Assembly: GCF_020215645.1 (NCBI RefSeq)
Contig: NZ_CP084058.1
Span: 9,982,001-10,046,000 of the forward strand
Reading direction: 5' to 3'
DNA length: 64,000 nt
Origin: Nonomuraea gerenzanensis
GTDB taxonomy: Bacteria > Actinomycetota > Actinomycetes > Streptosporangiales > Streptosporangiaceae
In this document: in pieces, positions 1-8,379 of the stretch
Position numbering within the stretch: the stretch's first letter is position 1
How the letters are laid out: each line of letters begins with the position of its first letter
Notes under the pieces: generated by a model
Told to the model about the DNA's origin: nothing
What the model saw: only the letters and a program-made list of their open reading frames with translations
Database searches by the model: none
Position numbers and translations under genes: made by a program

Positions 1-186
1 CACCGCGTTGAGCTTGGTGACCGCGTCCGCCACCCGGAACTCCTCGTCCCACCAGGCGCCCCTGCCGTAGTTGTCCAGGTGCTCGGTGGCCACCACGAAG
101 ACGTGCTCGTGCATCAGCGTCTGCCCGAGCTCGTCGACGTCCACGGGGCCGCGCAGGGTCTCGACGGTGGGCATGCGCGCCTCCAT
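1..186 (-). CDS. Phosphotriesterase-family metal hydrolase (N-terminal part, runs off the left edge)
   Basis: The first 62 codons are present and the rest lies beyond the window. The N-terminus carries GQTLMHEHVF, the HxH metal-ligand motif that opens the TIM barrel of phosphotriesterase-type amidohydrolases, followed by a tryptophan-rich stretch. Family members hydrolyse organophosphates, lactones or unknown esters; the substrate cannot be read from this fragment. A second in-frame ATG lies four codons in (174) and could be the true start. The gene is tail-to-head with the permease at 328-1629 on the same strand, separated by a repeat-bearing spacer. Confidence 0.75.
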   Translation of the reverse strand, partial: MEARMPTVETLRGPVDVDELGQTLMHEHVFVVATEHLDNYGRGAWWDEEFRVADAVTKLNAV

Positions 187-247
187 ACCGGCTGGTCGGT
201 GTGGGCGCCAACCTAGGCCGTCGTACGACCTGCGTCAACAGCGCGCC

Positions 248-360
248 GCCGTGCCGCGTGGATCACCGGCCCGGTACGACGCCGTACCGCGTAGATCACT
301 GGCCGGTACGACGCCGTACCGGGTAGATCACCGGCGGGTGAGCCGTACCGCGTAGATCAG
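248..360. repeat. Tandem repeat (about 30 bp, 3.6 copies) spanning the 3' end of the permease gene
   Basis: Copies begin with GCCGTACCGCGTAGATCA or a close variant at 248, 281, 313 and 342, with unit lengths of 33, 32 and 29 bp and a partial last copy. The last copy is the end of the permease reading frame and its stop codon lies in copy 3. Neighbouring copies create the dyad GGTACGACGCCGTACC, which could form a hairpin. The non-coding 187-327 spacer holds nothing else I recognise. Confidence 0.8.
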
Positions 361-1629
361 CAGCCCCGCCGCGAACACCGCCAGCCCCGCCACCACCGAC
401 GCGCCCGGCAGCGTGGCCGCCAGCGCCAGGCACAGCACCAGCCCCAGCACGGGCACGGCGCGCGGCGGCGCGCCCTCGTCGCGGCGCAGGGTCAGCGCGC
501 AGGCGTTGGCGACGGCGTAGTAGACGAGCACGCCGAACGAGGAGAACCCGATCGCCTCCCGCAGGTCGGCCACGAGCAGCAGCACGAGCACCGCGCCGCC
601 GACGGCCAGCTCGGCCCGCCTGGGGACCTGCCGCACCGGGTCCACGGCGGCCAGCACGCCGGGCAGGTCGCGCTCGCGCGCCATGGCCAGCACCGTGCGG
701 GAGACGCCCAGCAGCAGCGCCAGCAGCGCGCCCAGCGCCGCCACCGCCGCCCCGGCGCGCACCACCGGCGCCAGCCCGCCGAACCCGGCCTCCCTGACCA
801 GGTCGGCCAGCGGCGCGGCGGAGGCGGCCAGCAGCTCGGGCCGCAGCGTGCGCAGCGCGGCCACGGCGACCAGCGCGTAGACGGCCAGCGTGATGCCCAG
901 CGCGATGCCGACGGCCCTGGGGATGGTGCGGGCGGGATCGCGCACCTCCTCGCCCAGGGTGGCGATCCTGGCGTACCCGGCGAACGCGAAGAACAGCAGC
1001 CCGGCCCCCTGCATGATCCCCCACCCGTCGGCCGGGTGGACCCCGGCCGCGTTACGCAGGAACGCCTCGGACGCCGGCGCGTAGGAGAACCAGCCGGAGG
1101 CGGCCGAGTCCTCGCCCAGCAGCCCGACCGCGATCACCATGACCAGCACGGCCAGCACGAACGCCACGATGACCCGCGCCACGCCCGCCGACCGCCGCAC
1201 GCCGAACAGGTTGAGCACGGTCAGCACCGCCACCGCGACGATCGCGAGCGGCCGTTCGAGGCCGGGCATGGCGTAGGAGCCGAACGTGAGCGCCATCGCC
1301 GCGCAGGAGGCCGTCTTGCCGACGGTGAAGCCCCAGCCCGCCAGGTAGCCCCACAGGGGCCCGAGGCGGCGCCTGCCGTAGACGTAGGTGCCGCCGGACT
1401 CGGGATACAGCGCCGCCAGCCGGGCCGAGGAGGTGGCGTTGCAGTACGCGACGACGGCGGCCAGCGCCAGCGAGGCGAGCAGCCAGTGGCCCGCTGCCGC
1501 GGCGGCGGGGGCGAACGCGGCGAACACCCCCGCGCCGATCATCGCGCTCAGTCCCACGACCACCGCGTCGGTGGTGCCCAGCCGCCTGGCGAGCTCGTCC
1601 GGCAACGCCTGCCCCCTCTCAGGAGGCAC
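328..1629 (-). CDS. APC-superfamily amino acid/polyamine permease
   Basis: This 433-aa polytopic inner-membrane protein has about 12 hydrophobic helices. The first helix bears GLSAMIGAGVFAAF, the unwound glycine-rich substrate-binding helix of APC transporters, and YPESGGTYVYG follows helix 2 as in the family. It probably imports an amino acid or amine by proton or cation coupling; specificity cannot be read. The length matches the short APC permeases of actinobacteria. It is followed downstream by tandem repeats that include its own 3' end. The next gene upstream on the same strand is a universal stress protein, 91 bp away, so co-transcription is possible but not shown. Confidence 0.85.
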   Translation of the reverse strand: MPPERGQALPDELARRLGTTDAVVVGLSAMIGAGVFAAFAPAAAAAGHWLLASLALAAVVAYCNATSSARLAALYPESGGTYVYGRRRLGPLWGYLAGWGFTVGKTASCAAMALTFGSYAMPGLERPLAIVAVAVLTVLNLFGVRRSAGVARVIVAFVLAVLVMVIAVGLLGEDSAASGWFSYAPASEAFLRNAAGVHPADGWGIMQGAGLLFFAFAGYARIATLGEEVRDPARTIPRAVGIALGITLAVYALVAVAALRTLRPELLAASAAPLADLVREAGFGGLAPVVRAGAAVAALGALLALLLGVSRTVLAMARERDLPGVLAAVDPVRQVPRRAELAVGGAVLVLLLVADLREAIGFSSFGVLVYYAVANACALTLRRDEGAPPRAVPVLGLVLCLALAATLPGASVVAGLAVFAAGLLIYAVRLTRR

Positions 1630-1679
1630 CCACTCTGCCGCATCGCACCGGCAGCCCGCACCAACGCCCAGGTGAACGT

Positions 1680-1714
1680 CTCAAGGCGGCTCAAGGCGGG
1701 CCAAGGCGGCTCGG
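1680..1714. repeat. 10-bp tandem repeat downstream of the stress-protein gene
   Basis: Three consecutive copies of CTCAAGGCGG (third copy GCCAAGGCGG) and the start of a fourth lie 7-40 nt past the stop codon of the minus-strand universal stress protein gene. They fill much of the 91-bp gap to the permease. Confidence 0.7.
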
Positions 1715-1720
1715 TGCAGG

Positions 1721-2182
1721 TCAGCCGCCCTTGCCGTTCGGTCCCGGCACCACCAGCACCGGCCGGTGCGCGTGGTGCAGCACCCGGTCCGACGTGCTGC
1801 CCAGCAACAGGGAGCGCACCCCGCCCAGCCCCCTGGTGCCGGTCACGATGAGCTGGGCGTCCAGCTCGTCTGCCACGTCCACGATGGTCGACCACACGGC
1901 CACGGAGTCCACGTCGCAGCGCGGGGTCGCGTCCAGGCCGGCCTCCCTGGCCAGCTCGGCCCCGTGCCGGGCCAGCTCGGACATCGCCTGCCCGATGGCC
2001 TCGTCCTCCACGCCCGACTGGTCGACCGCCACCATGAGCCCCGCCGACGTCCTGGCCGAGGTCATCGCCAGCCGCTCCCACACCGTCAGCACGACCGCGT
2101 GCTGCCCGGGGAACAGCTTGCCCGCGAAGGCGACGGCGGCCTTGGAGTCGTCGGATCCGTCGTACGCGATCAGAATCGTCAT
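1721..2182 (-). CDS. Universal stress protein (UspA family, ATP-binding type)
   Basis: This is a 153-aa single-domain Usp. It begins MTILIAYDGSDDSK with the typical Asp-containing first strand and ends with the ATP-binding signature G-x2-G-x9-G-S/T (GTRG ... LLLGSTS). Such proteins are cytoplasmic and bind ATP or cAMP under stress. I chose the ATG at 2182 over one 60 nt upstream because AGGAG lies 8 nt before it and the homology starts exactly there. The neighbour upstream on the same strand is a DUF998-like membrane protein. Confidence 0.9.
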   Translation of the reverse strand: MTILIAYDGSDDSKAAVAFAGKLFPGQHAVVLTVWERLAMTSARTSAGLMVAVDQSGVEDEAIGQAMSELARHGAELAREAGLDATPRCDVDSVAVWSTIVDVADELDAQLIVTGTRGLGGVRSLLLGSTSDRVLHHAHRPVLVVPGPNGKGG

Positions 2183-2252
2183 CTCAGCCACTCCTGAAGT
2201 CAGAGGTCGGGGTCCTCCTCTTTCCCGGGCGGCGCCTTTCAAGCCTGGCGTG

Positions 2253-2909
2253 TCACGCCATGACCGGCGACACCGCGCGCCGGGCCGACGGCCTGAGCAG
2301 CGACAGCCCGGCCAGCGTCAGCACGCCCAGCTCGGTCACGACCACGGCCCGCTGGGTCACGCCCGCCGGGATGTCCTCGTTGCTCAGCGGGATGCCGAAC
2401 ATGCGCACCACGTACGGGATCACGACCAGCACCAGCGCGCCCACGGCCAGCATGCTGAGCAGCCGCATCGCCCCGGCGTACCGGATCCTGGCCCTGGCCA
2501 GGAGCAGCCCGGCCGCGGGCATGACCAGGAAGGCGGCGAAGGCGGCGTACCGGTGGATGCCGCCCGACAACGACAGCGGCACGCCGGGGCGGTCGGTCGG
2601 GAAGGCTCCGATCAGGAACATGCTCGCCCCCCACGCCAGCAGCAGCGCGACGATCCAGCGGCTCATCCCGGCGCGGCGCGTCGCCTCGGCGATCAGCGCC
2701 GCGCCCGCGGCGAAGAGGGTCAGCGAGGCGGGCAGCAGCCAGCCGGCCGACTGCCAGACGTACTCGCTGATCACGCTGTGGAACGGATCCAGGTCGGATC
2801 CGGCGTGCAGGGTGAGCATCGCGCCGCTCCCCGCGCCGATGGCCGCAAAACCGCTGACAAGCAATCCCTTCATGCCTTCAAGCTCGTGGAACGCGGCCTT
2901 TGCGAACAT
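2253..2909 (-). CDS. DUF998-like six-helix membrane protein
   Basis: This 218-aa integral membrane protein has about six hydrophobic helices. The loop after helix 1 reads DPFHSVISEYVWQSAGW, and the 'S.Y....G' pattern with the later GGIHRYAAF stretch resembles DUF998 proteins, whose function is unknown. No strong ribosome-binding site precedes the first ATG, and a second in-frame ATG 12 codons later is possible. It sits upstream of the universal stress gene on the same strand, 70 bp away, and is divergent from merR. Confidence 0.6.
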   Translation of the reverse strand: MFAKAAFHELEGMKGLLVSGFAAIGAGSGAMLTLHAGSDLDPFHSVISEYVWQSAGWLLPASLTLFAAGAALIAEATRRAGMSRWIVALLLAWGASMFLIGAFPTDRPGVPLSLSGGIHRYAAFAAFLVMPAAGLLLARARIRYAGAMRLLSMLAVGALVLVVIPYVVRMFGIPLSNEDIPAGVTQRAVVVTELGVLTLAGLSLLRPSARRAVSPVMA

Positions 2910-3052
2910 CGGAGATGAACCCGAACGGGCCCTGAAGTACCCCCTAATCCCTTGGTCTGACCGACCCTTACTGGTAGCCCATGACCTGCTCGTACGTGAC
3001 CCCCGGTAGGGGCAGCCCCCTCAGGGTGCGGGCGGCCACCCGCACCACGGAT

Positions 3053-3083
3053 TTGACTTGGAGCGCGCTCTAAGGTCCACCCT
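3053..3083 (+). promoter_or_regulatory. MerR-type promoter with 19-bp spacer and central dyad
   Basis: A -35 TTGACT (3053-3058) is followed by the dyad CTTGGAGCGCGCTCTAAG and, after 19 bp, by a -10-like CACCCT (3078-3083). Long spacers containing a dyad are the hallmark of promoters activated by MerR proteins through DNA untwisting. The -10 ends 6 nt before the merR ATG, so the transcript should be leaderless. The regulator very likely controls itself and the downstream reductase from here. Confidence 0.75.
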
Positions 3084-3089
3084 GGACGC

Positions 3090-3446
3090 ATGACGATCCA
3101 GGAGGCCGCGCAGCGGTCCGGCCTGAGCGCTCACACGCTGCGCTACTACGAGCGCATCGGGCTGATCCACTCCGTGGGCCGCAACAGCAGCGGCCACCGC
3201 GACTACGCGGAGGAGGACCTCCAGTGGCTGGAGTTCCTCACCAGACTGCGCACGACGGGCATGCCGATCGCCGACATGTGCCGGTACGCGGAGCTGCGCC
3301 GGCTGGGCCCGCGGACCGCGGACGACCGCAGGCGGATGCTGGAGCTGCACCGGGAGCGCGTCAGCGCCAGGATCGCCCAGCTCAGCCAGGACCTGGAGGT
3401 CCTGGACTACAAGATCGACAACTATCGCAGGGGGCTGCAAGCATGA
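3090..3446 (+). CDS. MerR-family transcriptional regulator
   Basis: This 118-aa protein has an N-terminal winged helix-turn-helix starting [20 protein letters not shown], with the classic [11 protein letters not shown]erR motif, and a C-terminal coiled coil that mediates dimers. It has no cysteine cluster, so it is not a metal sensor of the CueR/ZntR kind; it resembles regulators found beside aldo/keto reductases. Its stop overlaps the start of the reductase gene (ATGA), so the two are co-translated, and a MerR-type promoter precedes it. Confidence 0.9.
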   Translation: MTIQEAAQRSGLSAHTLRYYERIGLIHSVGRNSSGHRDYAEEDLQWLEFLTRLRTTGMPIADMCRYAELRRLGPRTADDRRRMLELHRERVSARIAQLSQDLEVLDYKIDNYRRGLQA

Positions 3447-4417
3447 ACAGGCGCACTCTCGGCAGCGGCGGCCTCGAGGTCTCCGCGCTCGGGCTCGGCT
3501 GCATGGGCATGTCCGAGTTCTACGGCCAGGGCGACGAGAAGGAGTCGATCGCGGTCATTCACCGCGCTCTCGACCTTGGCATGAATTTTCTGGACACAGC
3601 CGACATGTACGGCCGCGGCGCCAACGAGGAGCTGGTCGGCCGGGCCATCAGGGACCGGCGCGACGAGGTCGTGCTGGCCACCAAGTTCGGCATCAAGCGT
3701 GACGGCGACACCCGCACGGTGGAGAACAGCCCCGAGTACATCAGGGCGGCCTGCGACGCCTCGCTGCGCCGGCTCGGCGTCGAGCACATCGACCTGTACT
3801 ACATGCACCGCCGCAACCCCGACGTGCCCGTCGAGGAGTCGGTCGGCGCCATGGCCGAGCTGGTCCAGCAGGGCAAGGTCCGCTATCTCGGCCTGTCGGA
3901 GGTGAGCGCCGACACCCTGCGCCAGGCGGACGCCGTCCACCCGATCGCGGCCCTGCAGAGCGAGTACTCCCTGTTCACCAGGGGGCTGGAGGCGGAGATC
4001 CTGCCGGCGGCCAGGGAGCTGGGGATCGGGCTGGTGGCGTACTCGCCGATCAGCCGCGGCCTGCTGTCGGCGGCGCTGCCCGCCGCCGACGAGCTGCCCG
4101 CCGACGACTTCCGCCGCCACCTGCCGCGCAACACCGGCGAGAACGCCGAGCACAACCGGGCGCTGGCGGCCGAGGTGAAGAAGATCGCCGACGCCGCCGG
4201 GATGACGGCCGCCCAGCTCTCGCTGGCCTGGCTGCTCGCCCAGGGCGAGGACGTCGTGCCGATCCCCGGCACCAAGCGGCTGAAGTACCTGGAGGAGAAC
4301 GCCGCCGCGGCGGACGTCACACTCACGGCCGAGCAGCTCGACGCGCTGGCCGCGGCCGTGCCGGCGGACGCCGTGCGCGGCCCCCGCTACCCCAGCATGC
4401 GGGAGGTCGAGCGCTAG
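3443..4417 (+). CDS. Aldo/keto reductase
   Basis: This 324-aa NADPH-dependent oxidoreductase has the (beta/alpha)8 AKR fold. It begins [19 protein letters not shown] and shows FLDTADMYG (Asp and Tyr of the catalytic tetrad), TKFG (Lys) and YYMHR (His). The C-terminal VPIPGTKR is the coenzyme-phosphate binding loop. The ATG overlaps the merR stop by 4 nt; a longer in-frame extension upstream lies inside merR and is rejected. Its stop TAG overlaps, in a shared CTAG, the stop of the convergent gene at 4414. The carbonyl substrate is unknown, and the MerR partner suggests induction by an electrophile or drug-like compound. Confidence 0.9.
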   Translation: MNRRTLGSGGLEVSALGLGCMGMSEFYGQGDEKESIAVIHRALDLGMNFLDTADMYGRGANEELVGRAIRDRRDEVVLATKFGIKRDGDTRTVENSPEYIRAACDASLRRLGVEHIDLYYMHRRNPDVPVEESVGAMAELVQQGKVRYLGLSEVSADTLRQADAVHPIAALQSEYSLFTRGLEAEILPAARELGIGLVAYSPISRGLLSAALPAADELPADDFRRHLPRNTGENAEHNRALAAEVKKIADAAGMTAAQLSLAWLLAQGEDVVPIPGTKRLKYLEENAAAADVTLTAEQLDALAAAVPADAVRGPRYPSMREVER

Positions 4418-5361
4418 GACGGGCTCTGGGGCAGGCTCTGGGGCAGGCTGAAGTAGGCGCGGATCACGGTGGCGCCGGGGCGGGTGTGCACGCGCACCAG
4501 ATCGCTGAGGAGGTTGACGATGAGCAGGCCGCGCGAGCCCGCGTCACGCGGATCGACCGGCCTGCGGCCCACCAGCGGGTCGGTGATGTGGCCGGTGTCG
4601 CTGACCTCGCACACCAGCGCGTCGTCCGCGGCCCACACCCGCAGCACGCCGGAGCCGCCGCCGTGGTCGAGACTGTTGGCGCCGAGCTCGGCCACCGCGA
4701 GCCGGATGTCGTCGAGCCGGTCGCCGTGGAAGCCCAGCGCGGCGGCCTCCCTGGCGGCCAGCACCCGCACCGCCGACAGGTTCGTGTGGTCGAAGCGCAG
4801 CGAGGCGCACCGCTCCGGCTCGTCCAGCGGCCGGTTGTGCCCGTCGACGACCAGCTCGGGGGCGTAGTCGTCGCTGGCCCACTCACGCGTCGCGTCACGC
4901 AGCACGGGGTGGGTGCGCGCCGCCTCGCGGATGACCTCGGCGGCCAGCCCCTCCACGTCGTACGGGCACAGGATCGTGACGTTCCGGCCCGTGAACGCCA
5001 GGTTGATCAGCGCCTCGTGCTGGGCGCAGGCCGGATACTCCGTCGCGCTGCGCCCCGCCCAGATCGGCTCGCCGATGATCCGCACGTGCCGGCCGGGATC
5101 CTGCCGGTCGGCGAAGGCCCGCAGCACGTTGGGGATGATCCGCCCGGGGTTGCGCCCGGCCTCGGTCATGTCGAGCAGCAGCACGCCGGCGGCCTGGGCG
5201 CCGAGCTCGGCCTCGATCAGCGCGAGGTTCCACGGCGGGACGGCCACGGCAACGGGCTCACCCGCCGCCAGACCTTCGCGGATGAAGGTCGTGGTGGCAA
5301 CCAGATATTCGTCGACATCCCGGTAGAAGAGCGCCGGATGCACGAACGGTTCCGCCCACAT
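4414..5361 (-). CDS. MEDS-domain / HATPase anti-sigma factor-type regulator
   Basis: This is a 315-aa cytoplasmic protein. Residues about 1-170 look like a MEDS (DcmR-type) sensory domain ([18 protein letters not shown], then EPIWAGRS). The C-terminal about 130 residues form a GHKL ATPase of the RsbW type, with the N-box [15 protein letters not shown] and the G-box [14 protein letters not shown]. Such proteins usually bind and inhibit an alternative sigma factor or an antagonist; no partner gene is adjacent. A GTG 9 nt upstream of the chosen ATG is an alternative start with AGG nearby. The extreme C-terminus repeats LPQS twice because of a 12-bp tandem duplication. Confidence 0.75.
   Translation of the reverse strand: MWAEPFVHPALFYRDVDEYLVATTTFIREGLAAGEPVAVAVPPWNLALIEAELGAQAAGVLLLDMTEAGRNPGRIIPNVLRAFADRQDPGRHVRIIGEPIWAGRSATEYPACAQHEALINLAFTGRNVTILCPYDVEGLAAEVIREAARTHPVLRDATREWASDDYAPELVVDGHNRPLDEPERCASLRFDHTNLSAVRVLAAREAAALGFHGDRLDDIRLAVAELGANSLDHGGGSGVLRVWAADDALVCEVSDTGHITDPLVGRRPVDPRDAGSRGLLIVNLLSDLVRVHTRPGATVIRAYFSLPQSLPQSPS
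4422..4450. repeat. 12-bp tandem duplication in the last codons of the anti-sigma gene
   Basis: GGCTCTGGGGCA occurs twice in a row plus a five-base third copy, a few nt from the stop codon at 4414. It stays in frame and gives the tail [11 protein letters not shown]. Confidence 0.75.
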
Positions 5362-5529
5362 CAGTACCACGTTACCTAAGGTTGATGACTTCACGACAAT
5401 CTGTTGGGTACCTATTGAGGTGTGAAGAGAGTCCAGCTCATCCGCCGCCCCCGTCCCGAACGCCGCCCGTCTCCTCTCGACCTCCGCACCCCTTCCGGAC
5501 GACGCCTCCCGTTCTAACCCCGTCACGCC

Positions 5530-5535
5530 TATGCT
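5530..5535 (+). promoter_or_regulatory. Candidate -10 hexamer of a leaderless promoter
   Basis: TATGCT lies 6 nt before the ATG of the DUF1707 gene. That spacing places transcription start on or next to the start codon, and no ribosome-binding site is visible. The rest of the 5362-5541 gap contains nothing else clear. Confidence 0.4.
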
Positions 5536-5541
5536 CGGGAC

Positions 5542-6093
5542 ATGTCGGAATTGCAGATGCGGGTCTCCGACGAGGACCGGGAGCGCACCACGCAGCAGCT
5601 CCAGCAGGCGTTCTCCGAGGGCCGGCTGACCCAGCCCGAGCTTGAGGAGCGGCTGGAGGCGGCGCTGTCCGCCAGGACCTACGGCGACCTGCTCGCGCTG
5701 ATCACGGATCTGCCGAGCGCGCAGCCGCAGGCCGGCGACGTGGTGGAGCTGGGGTCGAAACACGGCAACGTCAAGCGCTCGGGTGACTGGGCCGTCCCGC
5801 GCCGGCTGCGCGTGTCCTCCAAGTACGGCAGCGTGGAGCTGGACTTCACCGAGGCCGTCGTCCCCCATCAGGTCGTCGAGGTCGAGCTGGATCTCACGTA
5901 CGGGTCCGCCAAGATCATCCTGCCCGAGGGCGCCGTGGCGAACGTGGACGGCTTCCAGGCCGACTGGGGCCATCCGACGTCCAAGGTGCCGAGCAGGCCC
6001 CGGCCCGGCGTGCTCTGCGTGGTCATCACGGGCCGGGCCAAGTACGGCGGCCTCACCGTCCGCTATCCGCGCAAGCGCTGGTTCACCCACTGA
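5542..6093 (+). CDS. DUF1707 / LiaF-like C-terminal domain protein
   Basis: This is a 183-aa soluble protein. Residues about 5-57 match the DUF1707 module (MRVSDEDRERTTQQLQQAF ... GRLTQPELEERLEAAL ... ARTYGDLLALITDLP). Residues about 70-175 form a beta-rich repeat (SKYGSVELDFTEA, LTYGSAKIILP) like the C-terminal domain of LiaF-type cell-wall stress proteins. Such proteins are often tied to envelope stress in actinobacteria, with no defined biochemistry. The 3' end overlaps the convergent Rieske oxygenase gene by 31 nt. Confidence 0.85.
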   Translation: MSELQMRVSDEDRERTTQQLQQAFSEGRLTQPELEERLEAALSARTYGDLLALITDLPSAQPQAGDVVELGSKHGNVKRSGDWAVPRRLRVSSKYGSVELDFTEAVVPHQVVEVELDLTYGSAKIILPEGAVANVDGFQADWGHPTSKVPSRPRPGVLCVVITGRAKYGGLTVRYPRKRWFTH

Positions 6094-7175
6094 TGGAACA
6101 GGGCGAGGTGGTGCTCACTGGGCACCAGCACCCCGCCCTCCCGGTAGGCCCGTGACGACATGCCGGGCTGGGTCCGCTCGCAGGCGTCGAAGTCCTGCTC
6201 GTTGACCCGGTGGAACAGCTCGACCGACAGGCTCAGGTCGGCGCCGGACTCCACGACGTCGGGGTGGTAGAGCCAGTCGCACTCCACCACCGTGCGGTCG
6301 GCCGCCATCGGGTACATGCGGTGCAGGATCACGTGGTCGGGCACCAGGTTCACGAACACCTGGGGCTTGACGGTGATCGCGTAGTAGCGGCGGTCCTGCT
6401 CCCGCGACACGCCGGGCAGCTTGCCGAAGCCAGGGCTGCCGTCCACCGTGAACCCCTCGGCCCGCTCGGCGAACTCGGCGCCGTGGCCCACGTAGTACTG
6501 CGCCGCGTAGCCGCCGGCGAACTCGGGCAGCACGGCGGTCAGCTCCGGGTGGATGGTGGCGCAGTGGTAGCACTCCATGAAGTTCTCGACCAGGAGCTTC
6601 CAGTTGGCCTTGACGTCGTAGACGATGCGGCGGCCGAGCGCGAGCCGGTCCACGTGGTAGTGCTCGATGGCGGCGGGGTCGCCGAGCCGCTCGGTGGCGG
6701 CGTACGTCACGCTCTGCTCGAACGAGGGCGGCTCGGCGGCCAGGCACACCCACGCGTACCCGAGCCACTCGCGCAGGTGCACGGGCACCAGCCCGTACGC
6801 CACGCGGTCGATGTCGGGCATCTTGGCCAGGTTCGGTGCGGCGGCCAGCCGGCCGTCGAGGTCGTAGGACCAGGCGTGATACGCGCACCTGATCGTCCGC
6901 CTGACCTCGCCCGCCTCCTCCAGGCACAGGCGGGCGCCCCGGTGGCGGCAGACGTTGAGGAAGGCGCGCAGCAGGCCGTCGCGCCCGCGCACCACGATCA
7001 CGCTCTCGCGGCCGACCTGCACGGTTCTGAACGCGCCTGGCCCCGGCAGGTCACCCGATCGCACGGCGCAGAACCAGAGGCTCTCGAAGATCTTGGCCTG
7101 CTCGTCGGCGAAGATCTCGGGGTCGGTGTAGGCCCGGCCGGGAAGCGTGGAGATCAAGCTCGACGTGGTGGTCAA
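6063..7175 (-). CDS. Rieske non-haem iron oxygenase, alpha subunit
   Basis: This is a 370-aa oxygenase. The Rieske [2Fe-2S] motif is CRHRGARLC ... CAYHAW (CxH-x16-CxxH). The catalytic iron site is in ENFMECYHCATIHPEL, which resembles choline or glycine-betaine-type monooxygenases more than benzene-type enzymes. It needs a reductase that is not encoded here. I use the TTG at 7175: AAGGGG sits 6 nt upstream and the alignment starts there; reading further upstream enters the monooxygenase gene. A dyad lies just upstream. It is probably in one pathway with the FAD monooxygenase 62 bp upstream. Confidence 0.85.
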   Translation of the reverse strand: MTTTSSLISTLPGRAYTDPEIFADEQAKIFESLWFCAVRSGDLPGPGAFRTVQVGRESVIVVRGRDGLLRAFLNVCRHRGARLCLEEAGEVRRTIRCAYHAWSYDLDGRLAAAPNLAKMPDIDRVAYGLVPVHLREWLGYAWVCLAAEPPSFEQSVTYAATERLGDPAAIEHYHVDRLALGRRIVYDVKANWKLLVENFMECYHCATIHPELTAVLPEFAGGYAAQYYVGHGAEFAERAEGFTVDGSPGFGKLPGVSREQDRRYYAITVKPQVFVNLVPDHVILHRMYPMAADRTVVECDWLYHPDVVESGADLSLSVELFHRVNEQDFDACERTQPGMSSRAYREGGVLVPSEHHLALFHQWVNQRLRG

Positions 7176-7189
7176 CCGACACCCCTTGT

Positions 7190-7202
7190 TGCGTATTACG
7201 CA
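7190..7202. promoter_or_regulatory. 13-bp perfect palindrome before the Rieske gene, candidate operator
   Basis: TGCGTATTACGCA (arms TGCGTA/TACGCA around one T) lies directly upstream of the ribosome-binding site of the Rieske gene, between it and the monooxygenase gene. It differs from the dyads in front of the TetR gene, so another regulator may act here. Confidence 0.5.
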
Positions 7203-7237
7203 CCGAGTTGCTCTATATGCGACATCGTCAGACGGCC

Positions 7238-8329
7238 TCAGGAGGCTGTCAAGAGGCGGTTGCTGTAGCGGCGCAGCATCGAGGTGTAGACCCGCGTCGC
7301 CAGCCCGTCGGGGATCAGCCGCACGATCGGCCCCTGCCTGTCGGTCAGCTCCGTGCCCGCCATCCTGGCGGGCCTGCGCACCACCTTCGCCCTGGCCCGC
7401 TCGTACGCGCGCAGGTCCCCCAGGGAGCGGGCCAGCAGCCAGGCGTCCTCCAGCGCCTGGTTGGCGCCCTGCGCCATGGTGGGCGGCATGGTGTGCACGG
7501 AGTCGCCGGCCAGCGTGGTCGGGCCGTTGCCCCACACGTCGGGGATGGGCTGCTTGTGGTGGGGGAAGAAGTCGATGTCGGTGATCGTCTCCAGGATGCC
7601 GGGCACCGGGTCCGTCCAGCCGCGGAAGCGCTCCCGCAGCCGCTCCACCACGTGCGGGTCGTCGGCCCAGAAGGGCCGGCCGGGAGCCGAGCGCACGTCG
7701 AACCACCACAGCAGCCGTCCGCGGCCCGCCGGGATCAGCCCGCACAGGCCCTGCCGGCCCGCGATCATCACCGCCCGGTGCGACTCCGTCAGCGCCGTCG
7801 GCATGGTGGTGAACCCCTGCCAGGTGACCCAGCCGCTCAGCTTCGCCCGGTCGTCGCCCAGCAGGGCCTCGCGCACCACCGAGCGGCGGCCGTCGGCGCC
7901 CACCAGCACGTCACCGCGCACGGTGCGGCCGTCCGCCAGCCGCGCCTCGGCCCGCTCGGGCACCACGCGCTCGACCCGCGCGCCGTACGTCACCGGCACG
8001 CCGTCGGAGAGCAGCTCGACCAGCTCGCGACGGGCCACGTGCACGACGGGGTGGCCGTAGCGGCGCTCGGGCACGGTGAGATCGACGGTGAGCAGCGGCC
8101 GGCCGTCGGGCGCCCACGACTCCAGGGTCTCCAGCCGCCGGCCGATGCCCGCGTAGTCGGCCTTCAGCTCCTCGAGGATGGCCGTGCTGCCGGGCCAGAG
8201 GGAGACGGAGCCGCCGGCCGTGCGCAGCTCGGGGGCCTCCTCGTACACCTCGGGCTCGTGCCCGGCGTTGAGCAGGCCGCGCGCCAGGGCGAGCCCCGCG
8301 ACGCCCGCGCCGACGACGATTACCCTCAT
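7238..8329 (-). CDS. FAD-dependent monooxygenase (PHBH-type)
   Basis: This 363-aa flavoprotein has the N-terminal Rossmann motif VIVVGAGVAGLALARGL, the mid-protein DG motif (VLVGADGRRSVVR) and the GD motif TLAGDSVHTMPPTMAQG that binds FAD ribityl and phosphate. These define class A aromatic-type hydroxylases. Substrate is unknown. GAGGAG precedes the ATG by 5 nt. It is divergent from the TetR gene, whose 50-bp spacer is full of dyads, and lies upstream of the Rieske oxygenase on the same strand, suggesting a small inducible oxidative catabolic or detoxifying unit. Confidence 0.9.
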   Translation of the reverse strand: MRVIVVGAGVAGLALARGLLNAGHEPEVYEEAPELRTAGGSVSLWPGSTAILEELKADYAGIGRRLETLESWAPDGRPLLTVDLTVPERRYGHPVVHVARRELVELLSDGVPVTYGARVERVVPERAEARLADGRTVRGDVLVGADGRRSVVREALLGDDRAKLSGWVTWQGFTTMPTALTESHRAVMIAGRQGLCGLIPAGRGRLLWWFDVRSAPGRPFWADDPHVVERLRERFRGWTDPVPGILETITDIDFFPHHKQPIPDVWGNGPTTLAGDSVHTMPPTMAQGANQALEDAWLLARSLGDLRAYERARAKVVRRPARMAGTELTDRQGPIVRLIPDGLATRVYTSMLRRYSNRLLTAS

Positions 8330-8351
8330 TACGTCTCCTCATACTGAGACT

Positions 8352-8376
8352 CCGAATATCGGATACTAGGAGTATC
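8352..8376. promoter_or_regulatory. Two adjacent dyads, probable TetR operator
   Basis: CCGA-ATA-TCGG (8352-8362) abuts GATACT-AGG-AGTATC (8362-8376). Both have perfect arms. The second overlaps the ribosome-binding site AGGAG of the TetR gene (ATG 8380). Position between the divergent regulator and monooxygenase genes suits repression of both. Confidence 0.7.
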
Positions 8377-8379
8377 ACA

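Noticed and set aside
2920..3000. Possible DosR/DevR-type box upstream of the DUF998 and stress-protein genes
   Set aside because: Only a loose match to a GGGAC-N-GGCCC pattern; not distinguishable from chance in this GC-rich DNA.
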